The notes under the pieces are model-generated. The model made no database searches. It had not been told where the DNA came from and saw nothing but the letters and a program-made list of their open reading frames with translations. 64,000 bases of DNA from Phyto melanocephala (lineage: Eukaryota > Arthropoda > Insecta > Diptera > Rhinophoridae): contig OW799233.1 in assembly GCA_941918925.1 (NCBI GenBank), forward strand, positions 130,038,833 through 130,102,832. Reading direction: 5' to 3'. The position numbers and the translations under genes were made by a program. Shown here piece by piece: positions 49,765 through 62,200 of this stretch; the first letter of the stretch is position 1, and every line of letters starts with the position of its first letter.

Positions 49765-50010
49765 CCTTGGTCACAAGTAAAAGGATATTTACTGGTATCT
49801 TTAAGAAATCGAGTTTATCAGAGATTGCAATACATATTACACAAATAGACCTCGATACAAATTTTTAATGCAATAGTATCAAAGATAACAGTTTTACTAG
49901 CAATTATACAAAAGAAATTACATTATGATAATACAGTTTCTATTACGTTTTTATATTCTCCTGTAAAGTTACAGTTCTTTGAATTAGGACCATTCTGCAT
50001 GTGACCAACT
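49765..50010. mobile_element. Family M MITE, copy 4, diverged
   Basis: The left end TTGGTCACAAGTAAAAGG and right end GCATGTGACCAA are diverged versions of the family M termini. The interior keeps TATATTCTCCTGTAAAGTTACA. The Helitron H9 starts six bases beyond its right end. Confidence 0.6.
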
Positions 50011-50133
50011 ATATATCCTACTAATATAATAAATGTGAATGTTTGAATATTTGTTACTCAATCACACAAAAACGGCTGAACGGAAACAAATGAAATTCGG
50101 CATATAGATAGATAACAACCTAGATTAACATAT

Positions 50134-51954
50134 CCCTTTCAGACCTGACGCAAGACTACCAGGATTTTTTTATATTTTTTAAAATATGTGGTCTTTACAG
50201 CGTATGAAAATATAATCAATGATTAAGTTTTATAATTTTTTTAACCTTCAAGGATTTTCAGGACACGCACAATTGATGCATCTCGGCCGATTTTCATTTT
50301 AAAATAACTAAAACTATATGATATATTTTTTCAAACTCTTCTATTTGTTGGTATGATACAACTTGAAACAATTATTATTTTTTGTTGAGACATAAAAATA
50401 CATCGAAATTGGTGCATCTTGTGCGTCTGCGCGACTTACAGTCTTTGCGACGGCACATACGGGCTGATTTTAAGTCCAGTTCTTCTAGCCAGTGATTAAA
50501 GCCATCCAGCCGTTTTTTGGGACATGGCTGGTCCGCTAGACGATACCTTCCTGGTTGTTGAGCAGATTTAATCCCGTCAGTTTCAGATTCAGATCTCCAC
50601 TCCATGTTAGTTTTTTGAGTGGCCACTAACGCTTCAGCTAATGCAAGTCTAAAACCTAGTAAATCGTGTGTGTCCTTCGGTGGTTTCTCGATTTCCCGAC
50701 AAGCTTTGCGGTACTCCATCCGAGCATTGCAACATGACAAATCTATAAACGAAAATGCTTTCATTAGTTGGTCGCAAATGTCCACACCACCCATTGAGGT
50801 ATTGTATTGCTGACTATATTTGGACATACGACGTTGATAATTTTTTTTTCTTTTTTGCACCAACGATGAACATTATTAACGGGAGTGCATCCAAATGCAG
50901 ATAACCCCAATAAAGCTAACTTGGAATCTTTCCACTGCACAATTACAACTGTATCCTCTGGGGAACAGAATTCCTCCATATCTCCCCTTTTCATCCTTTT
51001 ATCCCCAGTTAAGTTAACGACTTTTACTCGATTTTTCATTATGATGCCCGTCCCATAAATTCCCTTTTGAAGAAGCTTATGCAGAAGAGGCAACGTGGTA
51101 AAATACCTATCAAAAAACACTTTGGATCCCTTAGGAAATGTTTTCACAAGACGCAGAACGAAAGCAGGACCAAGTCCATTGTTTTCTTCTGGTAGAGGCG
51201 TGGTCTTGCCCTGATAAATTTCGAAATCGGGAACATGTTCTTCTAATGGCGTCAGTACCTCGTTATTTAAACCAACACCTCTTGGTTTGTTTGCGAAACT
51301 TTGACGTTCTGGACAGTGGCCAGTAAACGGTATCATTGCTTCTTCGATAGAATATTGTTTCTGAATTTTTTAGCACGTGTTTCAAACTGAATCAATAGCT
51401 GGCTGAACTTTTCAGAAAACATTTGCATTTTCTTTCGCTTCAGTAACGTCATTTTGAACAACAACATGAAAAGCTTCCGAAGCATCCCAATCTTCGAGCG
51501 CTACCAAAATCTCATCATCGTTAAGCACTTCTAAAAAAATTTAAAAAAATCACACACATAAAGCCTGACGCGCACAATTGATGCACTCGTTAATATTTTG
51601 AACTAAAACACATTTATATTGCATTAAACGATTTCAATTAGTTTGAATTATTAAAATTTATAATTTTAGTTAATATATGTGCATTTCATTATTTGTAAAC
51701 GATTAATTCTTTTGTAATTAAATACCTACCTAACTTACTTCCACGGTTCATTTTGCTAAAACTAAAACGTGACTGAAGAATTTCGCAATAATTCAGGTAA
51801 CGGTAAATCAAACAGAAGAGAAATGTGAGAAGCAAATATAAAAAACAAGCAGCACAATTGATGCATGCCAGTCTATTTCACATTGGGCAAACAGAAGCAA
51901 AAATATTGAAACCGAAACCCACCCGCACAATCGATGCATCACGGTCTGAAAGGG
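50134..51954 (-). mobile_element. piggyBac-like transposon, decayed
   Basis: 1821 bp with 12-bp ends CCCTTTCAGACC / GGTCTGAAAGGG, flanked by ATAT on both sides (50130-50133 and 51955-51958) where canonical piggyBac has TTAA. Subterminal motif GCACAATTGATGCA occurs at 50267-50280, 51572-51585 and 51852-51865, with a one-base variant at 51925-51938; these could be transposase binding sites. The transposase lies inside on the minus strand. Confidence 0.82.
50375..51773 (-). pseudogene. piggyBac-type transposase (DDD_Tnp_1_7), broken
   Basis: A possible first exon at 51755-51773 starts MNRG and stops at GTAAGT; a TTTTTTAG acceptor at about 51535 leads to VLNDDEILVALEDWDASEAF, giving a plausible intron of about 220 nt. 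The sequence then goes out of frame near 51420 and again near 51370. The catalytic core follows: SIEEAMIPFTGHCPERQSFA, KVFFDRYFTTLPLLHKLL and GTGIIMKNRV. A frameshift in the T-run at 50838-50856 separates this from MGGVDICDQLMKAFSF and the C-terminal Cys-rich RMCRRKDCKSRRRTRC. About 130 residues expected between the N-terminal piece and the core are missing. Not functional. Confidence 0.8.
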
Positions 51955-52118
51955 ATATAGGCTACTCTTTATCACGATAATAACGCGAAGTCGTTGGCAA
52001 ACTCATCATCACACATCATAAACGGGTTGTTTTTGTTGTAAATATTTTTGTTTTTTTTTTGTTAATACTAAATCTATCTCCCGATAACTACGCAGACGAA
52101 GTCGCGGGCACAAGCTAG

Positions 52119-52681
52119 TGATTAATAAAGGCTTCTAATTTTACTTTCACATTTCAATATAAATTTAAAAGTTTAATTAAATAAATGTCATATTTAATAA
52201 AATTTTTTCTTGTTTTAATTTTTACTAAAAATTGTGTAATTTAATGAACAATATTAAAATTGGAATGTATAATTTATTTTTTTGATGTCAAGAATTTTAA
52301 AATTTTTTGTTTTAGTAAATAAAATTTTACTTCGAGTCGTGAAAAAATTAAAAATTTACATTATTTTTATATATGTACGTACAAGCACATTTTTTAAAAA
52401 AACATTTTAAAATAATTTCATTGGTGATGTTTTAAATATACTAAAACCTAGGGACGGAATAAGACTTAAAATACATAATTTTGTATTTAAAAAATTACTT
52501 TAAAATAGACGGATTAAAAATGTATAAAATTGTTATACGTATGAATGTAACTTATTAACTAGTAAGACACATTTTGATTGATATACGAGATTTTCTGATA
52601 CATGTTTTAAAATTTGTAGTTAAAGAAAAACATTTAAACTAAAATTAGTTTACCTTAACGATTATTTAAATTAATCAAAGG
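52119..52681. other. Spacer and 3' end of the 625-residue gene
   Basis: AT-rich. Probably includes the 3' UTR of the minus-strand gene starting at 63341. Nothing else recognised. Confidence 0.45.
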
Positions 52682-55600
52682 TTAAATAGAAAGTCGTAAT
52701 AGTTTGACGATTAAAAATCCCAATGTCAAAGATAGAAGAATATCAAAATTTACCAGAGTCTCTTGACGACTAGCTCCAGCCTTATAAAAGTCCCAATCGA
52801 AAATAATATTTGAGGCATCGGATGGACGCCATGGATTTTCACCATCATCAAAGTACATGGGACAATCGTCTCGTTCACGTTCGTATTCTACAGCATCAAT
52901 AGCAACAGCAGCACCTTCGCTATGATTCCAAGAAGTGACATCTTGATTGAGTTTGCAAAATGCTCCCACAGCTAAAAACATTTAAAATATATATAAATGT
53001 TTCTTGTTTTAAAGATATATTTTTTGTTTATTGAATTACCTTGTGACATATTGTTTTTATTTATTCGAGCTTAAGATCACTTTTTTTATAAAAATTATTT
53101 TTTTATTCCGATATTTCGCTACCACATTGGGTAGCTTCTTCAGGGAAAGTTTATACAATTTATAACAATTAACAATTAAAATATTAAAATTGTTCAAAAA
53201 CAAATTTTTTAAAAAAGGCGGTAAAATTTTTTGTTTACATTTAAAATAACAAAATAATTCCAAGGCATATCCATAAGGTACTCGTATCCAATCAGCTGAC
53301 TGTTTTTTTTTTTATATACATTTTAAAAGCGTTACCAAGGCATATTCATACAGGTATATGCAACGGCGAATTGATACAACAAAGCAAATTTTTAGGGGAT
53401 TTTTTCTTTCAAGGCCAGTTTGTATAACAAGGATGGAAAAGTTGTTTTTGTATGTTTTATCAATAAAATTTTATTAAAAAAAGGATATGTGCTTGTGAAG
53501 CACATTATAAATGGTGCAAGCACAAGAAATATACATAAATTTGGTAAATTTATTATCATAAAAAGCACAATTAAGTTAAATGTTTAATTCGGAATCCAAA
53601 ATCTAATCTTCCATTCCTGCATTAATAAATAGAATAAAGGAGAATTCAACAAATTTAGACATTATGTTTCCCCATCATCATGTGCTGATAAGTGCACCTG
53701 TATGAATTCGCTTTAGCATTACCAACTTTTTTTAAAAGTCATGCCTGCAGTTGTCAAACTTGATTTTTTAAATTTTATTGTACAATAAATAATTCGCAGA
53801 TTCAGTTGGTTTAAAGCGTGTTAAAAAATACAAAACCGTGAATTAAAAGTTTTCGCTATAAAGTTTTTTAAAAGTTGTTCAAATTTGAGAAGAAAATAGA
53901 AAAAAATTGTTTGACATATGCCGGCATATATACAAAAACAAAATACATGTATTTTTTATTGTTGTGTTTGTTGCCGCGATGCATATACCTTATGGATATG
54001 CCTTGGATAATTCAAATACATACATATATCATAAAAAATATTTTTGTCAACAATTTTACAATTTTTTTAAAAAAGGCGGGAAAATTATTTTGTCAACATT
54101 TAAAATATTGTACAAACAAAAATTTAAATACATACATATAAAATATTACAAATTACAAAACCTTTTCAAATATTATACAAACAAAAAATACAGATATTAT
54201 ACAAACAAAAAATACAGATGCATAATATGAATAAGTTGACAACACCGTCATGAAATAAATTACAAAAATTTGGTGCTAAGGAAAATAATTTAAAAAAAAT
54301 TAAAAGTATTGGAAATTAATTGCAGTAAATTTGCTATAAACTTCTTAAAATAATGTTTTATTGATTTGGATTGATTGGAAAAAAATTAAACGCATATTTA
54401 ACTAAAATGAATTGCAAATTGTAATAAGTCAGTGATTGGTAGTACCGTTATTACTTGTTGGTGTAAATACAATACCAGCTATTTATGTATATACACATCT
54501 ACATCTTATATTGAATGACATTTATTATCTTATCCTGGCCGTTGGTAATTTTCTCTGTGAGCATCAGCTGAAATTTTAATACAATATATTGTAGAATTTG
54601 TTATATGTTTTGGAGCTTTGTTTTGGTTTGTTGGAAATTAATGCTTGTTATTAATACTAATATGCCCCCTCATACAGAGTATCATAAATGTCCTGACTGT
54701 AGCAAAAATGTTACAAAAACACAGAGAAGTATTGGATGCGCTTACTGTAACAAGTTTTTTCATATACAATGTGCGCAAATTACTTTGGAGCAGCACATTT
54801 TGATGACTAAAAACAAAGTTTTTAAATATGTTTGTGATAATTGCACAAATATGCCCAAAGTTTGTGATGTTAAGGAGGAACTGAAGAAAGGCTTTGCTAC
54901 ACTTACGGCTTTTTTGGATAAAGAGTTGAATAGTAAAATGCAAGATTGCCGCCGTTTATTGGATGAAAAGCTAGAATGTGGATTAAAGCAGCTTGAGGAT
55001 AAGTTTAATGTTTTTGTTAACTCACATTCGCCTTACAATTCTGCTGATGCAGATATTGTTAAAGCTGATGTTAAGCATTGTTTCGATGTTATCAAGGTAG
55101 TTGATGATGCTGCTACTAGCAGATTTGCGTGGCTTGAACGAAAATATAGTATAATGGAAAGAAGATTAAACAGACTCAATATTGTCATTAGAGGATTACC
55201 TAATAAAATTAAAGATCTTCGTGCAACGATTATGAAAATTTGTTCACTTTGTAATGTGTCTGTTACTAATGGTGATATACAACATTGTACGTACTTCTCT
55301 CGTGGTAAAGCAGTATTAGTTAAATTTAATTCTGTTCAGATTCGTGATGCGGTTATGATAAATTTTAATAATAACCGTTCTATTAAACTGGATGATGTTG
55401 TTCCTTCTTGTATTTCTAATGGTGTGCAATCTAAAATATTTCTGAATGATCATGTTACCGAAGCTGGGAGAAAACTTATATCTCTTTGTCGAAAATTAAG
55501 GAAAGAGAGAAGGATCATTAATTATAAATTTCAAAATTATGATATTCCTAAAGCCAGAGTGACTTTCCCCGATGGTGATGTTAAGTTATTGTCACATGAG

Positions 55601-55761
55601 CAGTGTGCTATTCTTCTGGGTGAATTCAATGATGATTCTTTTTCTTGTATGAATAATTTTATTCAGAATATTTCTCCAACTTAATACTGATTTGTTATTG
55701 TTTGCAATTTTTATACTGTTGTTATTGTAGATTTTTTTTATTTTTTAAATATATATATATG

Positions 55762-55813
<52 letters not shown>

Positions 55814-56213
55814 GTTATATTTCTATGCCCTGCATCCAGATTTATGATATTATGTTGGTTTGTGTATCGTAATATTTACTATTTATAACTGAGCTTGGCT
55901 GGATTTTGTTTGATGACACAAAATTCTATATAAAACGTTAACAGTCCCGTGTGGTTTGTGGGGACTTTTGGTAAACGAGTAAACCCACTGTTGTAGAGAC
56001 TTAGTTTTTAATATGCATACATGTTGGCATATACTTACGTATGTAAGTACTTATGTGCGTAAGTGTATGTACGCATGTATGATGCATATGAAGGAAGGAT
56101 AATTTTTGCATTTTGCAATTGTTTGTTTATTTTTTAATTGTTTATAAATCTGGTATTCTGGGGCTTATATAATTAAATCAAAATTTTTTAAATTTTACTT
56201 TTAGATACATTTG

Positions 56214-56249
<36 letters not shown>

Positions 56250-59200
56250 TATTTTTTTTCTATTATGCTGTAAATACTCATAATTTTCTATTATATTACA
56301 TTTTTTCATTTTAATTTTTTTTAATTATTTTTCGAATCTCAATATTATTTATTTTGATTTATTATGTCTGTTAGACAAAATCTTGGTGCTGTTATTAGTG
56401 ATAATAGTTTTCTTCGATCTCAATTGTATAAGTTGAATCATAATCTTAATATAGGACATTTAAATTGCACTAGCTTTAATTTGAAGCCGAATTCTTCTAA
56501 ATTTTCAGAGATTAAGAGTTTGTTGGATGGTGGTTATTTGGATGTGTTTGGAGTAAGTGAGACATGGTTGAAGGAAATAGTTTCCACTAGTGTTGTTGAT
56601 ATTCCGGGTTATTTATGTCTACGAAATGATCGGCCTTGTGGTCGGGGGGGAGGTGTAGCACTTTATATTTCTACTTCTATTGCGCATAAGGTTGTTTATG
56701 TTGGTGTCAACTATGGGGTGGTTGAGTGTTTGTTTGTTGAGGTTTTAGTAGGTGATGCTAGGATTTTAGTTGGGGTTGTATATCTTCCTCATGGTGACAT
56801 ATATTCTTTCGAAAATGAAGTATCAGATATTCTTGTTCGTTACTCTGAAATAGTAATTATGGGTGATTTTAATAATAACTTATTTGATAATGTTAAGTCT
56901 ATGAGAGTTCGTGAAATTTTTGGTAGAATGAATCTTTCCCTTGTACATAACTCTATGCCTACTCATTTTGATATTTCACATAATTCAACTTCTTTGCTTG
57001 ATAGCTTTTTGGTTACATCGCCTGGGTTAGTAGAAGTGTCTAGCCAATTTCAGTGTCCGGGAATATCGCGACATTCTTTTATTTTTTTATCGCTTCGGAT
57101 TCCAAAAAAGATTATTAAACGTTTTTATGAGTATTATGACTATGATGTAGTAAGTAATGACTCTTTTCAGGCAATCGTAACTAGATGTGATTGGGATACT
57201 ATGCATATGTCTAGCAATGTGGATGAGCAACTGATGTTATTGAATAATAATTTGCAATTTTTGCATTCTTTTGTTCCTTTGAGAAAGCGATTTATTTATA
57301 ATCGTAGGGATAACTGGATTAATGCTCCTGAGATTAAGTATCACTTGTCGATTAGAGACCTTGCTTATAAAACATATTTGGTCAATAAAACTGATAATAA
57401 TTGGAAAATATTCTGTAGATGTAGAAATAAGGCAAAATCCGTGATGAGGAAGTTTAAAAGAAGTGCACATGCTTCACTTTTCGAAGGAAGAGACAGTAGT
57501 GAAATTTGGTCTATTCTCAGGAAAAATGGTGTAGCAGATACGGTGGATAATATAGGTTGTGGTGATCCTGATTATTTGAATAATGTTTTCTCCTCCAATC
57601 AGACGATGGATTCTAATGACATTGGTGAAATGCCTTTTTATGCTTGTGGTGGTTTTTCTTTTCGTTGTGTGGATGTGTTTGAAATGTTTAAGGCATTTGA
57701 TTTAATTAAATCAAAGGCAGTTGGTAGTGATGGATTTACTCTTAAATTTATTAAGCTTTTAATGCCATTTATTGGTAATCATATTTTATGTTTAGTTAAC
57801 ACTATCCTGACAACTTCTAGTTTTCCCTTATTATGGAAAATTGCGAAAATTATTCCTTTGCGAAAAAATAATATGATGGATGAATTTCGACCAATATCTA
57901 TTTTACCAATTTTATCTAAAATGGTTGAGTATTTAATTAAGATCCAACTTGTAGAGCATATTGATGATAGTCTATTGCTTCACGACTGTCAGTCTGGATT
58001 CAGATGCAATAGGAGTACTACTTCTTTATTGCTTGGTTTAACTGAGCATATTAGAGAAAGTGTTTCTGACAAGGGTGTTTGTGTGTTGTTATCCTTAGAT
58101 TTAGCTAAAGCTTTTGATAAAGTAAGTCATTCCATTTTGGTTAAAAAACTGCATATGTATTATGGTTTCTCGGGGTCTGCTTGTAAATTAATTTTTTCTT
58201 ATCTTTCTGGTAGAAAGCAGTTTGTATATAGTGGTGGTCGTGCTTCTTCAATGCTTTCAGTTCACAGTGGTGTTCCTCAGGGATCTGTCCTTGGGCCTTT
58301 GCTTTTTATAATGTTTATGAATGATCTTTTTGATAAGATATCGTGTAATATGTGTGTTCCTTTTTCATTTGCTGACGATGTTCAGTTGTTGTTTAGAGGC
58401 AGAACTGAGTTCCCTGATGTTTTCCAGAACATGATTGATTATACATCTGGATTGTTATCATGCTGGATTTCTGATAATGGTCTTTCAGTTAATGTTAGAA
58501 AGTCAAAGGCAATTATCTTTGGTAAAAGCATTAAAAATAGTTTTTCTGTTACTTTGGATGGGACTTTGATAGAATTTGTTGATAAAATTAAATGCCTTGG
58601 TGTTATTCTTGACTCAGGTCTGAATTTTGAGAGTCATGTCAATTTTGTTATATCTAGAATTAACTTTACTTTACGTAAGTTATACAGTTTAAATTTATCG
58701 CTGCCTTTTAATGTAAAGAAACAAGTTGTTCATGCTCTTATTATGCCTATATTTTTGTATGGCTTAGAAGTGTACGCAGGTACCTTTGGATATATTATAA
58801 AGAGACTAAGGTTAGTATTTAATAGGGTGGTTAGGTTTCTGTACTCCGTTAGATTTGGTCAGCATATTTCATCGTTTGTTTTGAAGTTTTTAGGATTTGC
58901 TTTTATGGAATTTATAAATTTTAGAAATATTTTACACTTTTATAAGTTATATAAGTTGCAGATACCTAAATATTTAGTTAAGTTTTTTAGGTTTTGCAGA
59001 TCTAATAGAAAAAGGCAGTTGATCATACCTAGATTGACCTCAATTTTGGAACGATCTTTTTGTGTGAGAGTGGCACGAACTTATAATAGGTTATCGGATA
59101 CTTTAAGGACGTTTGATGTTAACATTGATTCCTTTAGGAAAAAACTTTTTCGCGAGTTGTCTGATAATAGTACTTAATTGAATGACCATTCTTTATCCAT

Positions 59201-62200
59201 TTACATATTTCAATCTTGGTCTGAAGTTTGGTTAGTTTGGCTTATATTTTCTGTGCAATTTTCTTGTCATTATATTTTTAATTCCCTTATATTTACTTAT
59301 ATTTAAATTTTTACATTATATTTTTATAGTTTAAGTAAGAAGCATTGTAAATTTTTTTTTTTTTTTTAGTAGAAGTTTGTAGCCAATTATGGCCTAGAGG
59401 CTTGGTTGCCGAAATTTAAATAAATAAATAAATAAAATAAAATAATATAATTATATTAAAACTAACTAACTAAAAAACTAACGTAGTTCTAGACCTTATT
59501 AACTAATAGCCTATAATTCTGTGCAACATTAGCTGTATCAGTCTTATAATTAATTCTTTGTGTATACGGTACTTTTATAATTTGCAACATTTCCAATATA
59601 TATCTACGTCTATAGTTATTCTCCGTATTTAAAACTGTTGTGTTTTCAAAATCAGGATAATGATTGGAATTAGTGCAGTGTAATGATAATGCAGTTTTTT
59701 GTGCAGTTTTTTTAAATGTTGACAAAATAATTTTCCCGCCTTTTTTAAAAAAATTTTAAAATTGTTGACAAAAATATTTTTTATGATATATTTATGTATG
59801 TATTTGAATTTTCGTTTGTTATTTTAAATGTAAACAAAAAATTTTCCCGCCTTTTTTAAAAAATTTGTTTTTGAACAATTTTAATATTTTAATTGTTAAT
59901 TGTTATAAATTGTATAAACTTTCCCTGAAGAAGCTACCCAATGTGGTAGCGAAATATCGGAATAAAAAAATAATTTTTATAAAAAAAGTGATCTTAAGCT
60001 CGAATAAATAAAAACAATATATTAATATAAAAAGATCGAAGAAATTTACATAATATTACCTTGTGACATTAAAACTCTGTTCAAATCAGCTCTTTGATAT
60101 ACCCAACATCTATATTTCGATAAAGGATCCAAATCATCATAGGTTATTAGGTATGATTTTAAATTTTCTTTCCAAAAACCAATACATTTCATACGATAAT
60201 CGGGATCACCTTAATTTGAGTAAATTTTGAATATTCTCTATAAGAATTACCTTCAAATGGTTTATAAAAATTAAAACTTACTGTAAATGTCTACTGGTCG
60301 TCCCAAATGATCTACAGATAAACAATAATTTTCATCGACCGCCATTTCTTTTTGATCTGTATCACACACTGATAAATCGGAAATATTTTGTTTGCAGTGT
60401 ATATCTGGACGTGGACTCAAAGTAACACCACCTAAAATTCTAAAAATAAAAACCAAAAAATGTAAGCTTTGATATAGATATACATATATGTATGTATGTA
60501 TGTACATAGCTATAATATATGTATGTCAGAAGATTTTACAAAATACTGAAACACATCTTTTCACTCAGCGCGTGTTAATACAAAACATCTGATCATTTAT
60601 AAAATTCGATTTATTTCATTAAAAAAATTTATTAAAAAAAATGCCCGTGAATTTATAAAATCAAAAATTTTTAAAAGTATTATACAAAACCTGAAAAGCG
60701 GAAACGCAATTAGTTTTTAGTGTTTTTATACCCGCCACCAAAAAAATGGTGGGGGTATATTCATTTTGTCATTCCGTTTGTAACACATCGAAATATCCAT
60801 TTAAGACCCCATAAAGTATATAAATTCTGAATCGGGGTTTAATTTTATGACGATCTAGCTATGTCCGTCCTTCTGTTGAAAGCACGATAGAGGTTGGACA
60901 GAAAAAGTTAGTTAGTCTTAAAATTTTATTTTTTTTTTAAATTAAATTTTCTAAAATTCCAAAATTATTTCAAATATGACACTAATGCAGTGTCATTAAG
61001 TGCTCCTTGGGCCACCATACCTATATAGCTTCATATGTGTAGCATTCCAAAAATTACCATTTTTTCCACTGAACTTTCGAAGAAATTCCATAAATTTTTA
61101 ACTCAGTTTTCTAAAATTCTACATTAATTTTAAAAATGACACTTATCAAGTGTCGTTAAGAACTCCTTGAGTCATCGTTTCTTCATAGTTTGGTATATTT
61201 ACTTAGGTCCATAGATAAAATATTGATCATAATAATTTACTATATACGAAGTATTAGCACTGTTAAATGTGTAACATTGCTCTGTTATCTGTAAAATGAG
61301 CTCTGTTACAAAATGTGGTTCTGGTATCTGCTAGTTAAATTCGAATTTAACTTTACACACATCAAAATTAGTGGCATGATGATGTAATTTGATACAGATA
61401 TCCTTCTAGTCAATGTCATTGTTATGCCAAAAAATTTAGGTGACACGCCCACTTTAAAGCCCACCTCCCATATAACGGGACAAAGTTTTTGGAAGAATAA
61501 AGGACTATATTGAAATATGTTTTATTTATTAGCAGAAACTAAATTGACAAGCCTACTTTAACGCCCACTTTCATTGAAAGACTAAATTTACGAAAACATT
61601 TTACTAGCATATCGAAGATAAACAAAGAAAGTGATACGTATTTTAGTATAAAGAGATTATTTTATAGCGATTACTGTTAATAACAAAATAATACATTTTG
61701 TGCTATAAAAGTACACAAAATTGGTGGTGGGTATAAAAGATTCGGCATAGCCGAATATAGTGTTCTTACTTTTTATCTTAACTTTTACTCACCTTGTTTT
61801 AAAGGGATGTTCACCACGTTGTGTAAAATTAAATTTACCCGCAACTGGACACCGCACTGGTATAGGATTTTTGGATAAAAACAAATCATATTTCCAAGCT
61901 TCATCATTTTTAAACTGGACCCATGAACAAACCGTACTAAAATCATCTTTAATTACAGCTAAACCTTTGCGATAACGAATAATATTGTGATGACGAGGCA
62001 TAAAATCAAAACAGACATAATCCTTTTGACAACCATCAACTGTAAGGCGAGCCATCATTATACGGTTTCCACGACGTTCACGACACACATAAATGGTACG
62101 TCTATATCGAGCCTTATCCGGATAGTAAGTTTCATTTATATGCGTCTCACTGATAATGACATCAGCGTCAATATTGGCCGTATTTACCCATTCGCCAGTG

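Larger units (their letters stand above)
50016..52118 (+). mobile_element. Helitron H9 interrupted by a piggyBac-like element
   Basis: Starts TCCTACTAATATAATAAATG after an A and ends CGCGGGCACAAGCTAG before a T, the ends of a widespread insect Helitron type. Removing 50134-51954 plus one ATAT copy restores AACATATAGGCTACT, the usual uninterrupted interior. Own length is about 280 bp, non-coding. Confidence 0.8.
54240..59445 (+). mobile_element. Full-coding CR1/Jockey-group LINE
   Basis: Contains ORF1 (54605-55684), a 679-bp spacer with (TA)n tracts (55748-55812 and 56213-56250), ORF2 (56364-59177) and a 3' tail ending in (AAATA/AAAT)n at about 59420-59450. There are no stops or frameshifts in either ORF, so this copy is young. 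The 5' boundary is a guess; the homology to the Penelope arm stops near 54103 and the first ORF begins at 54605. No TSD was resolved. Confidence 0.8.
53050..60054. mobile_element. 7-kb Penelope-like composite with inverted arms
   Basis: The outer arms are inverted copies: left 53050-53259 plus 54013-54103, right 59716-60019. They share CTCGAATAAATAAAAACAAT, the CCTGAAGAAGCTACC motif and GGCGGGAAAA blocks. The right arm has about 35 extra bases before the TSD. Between the arms lie a minus-strand GIY-YIG endonuclease fragment (59489-59725), a LINE in plus orientation (ending about 59445) and, within the left arm, nested TIR elements. Penelope-like elements often have inverted or direct pLTRs, 5' truncation and hammerhead motifs, so the assignment is coherent. 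The 15-bp TSD marks the outer boundary. Confidence 0.8.

Noticed and set aside
53875..54230. Two overlapping 88- and 107-residue plus frames
   Set aside because: They cross the boundary between a nested TIR element and the Penelope arm and have no domains.
60271..60507. 78-residue minus frame taken as a separate small gene
   Set aside because: Its core 60282-60439 is an in-frame exon of the 625-residue gene with proper splice sites; the rest is intron.
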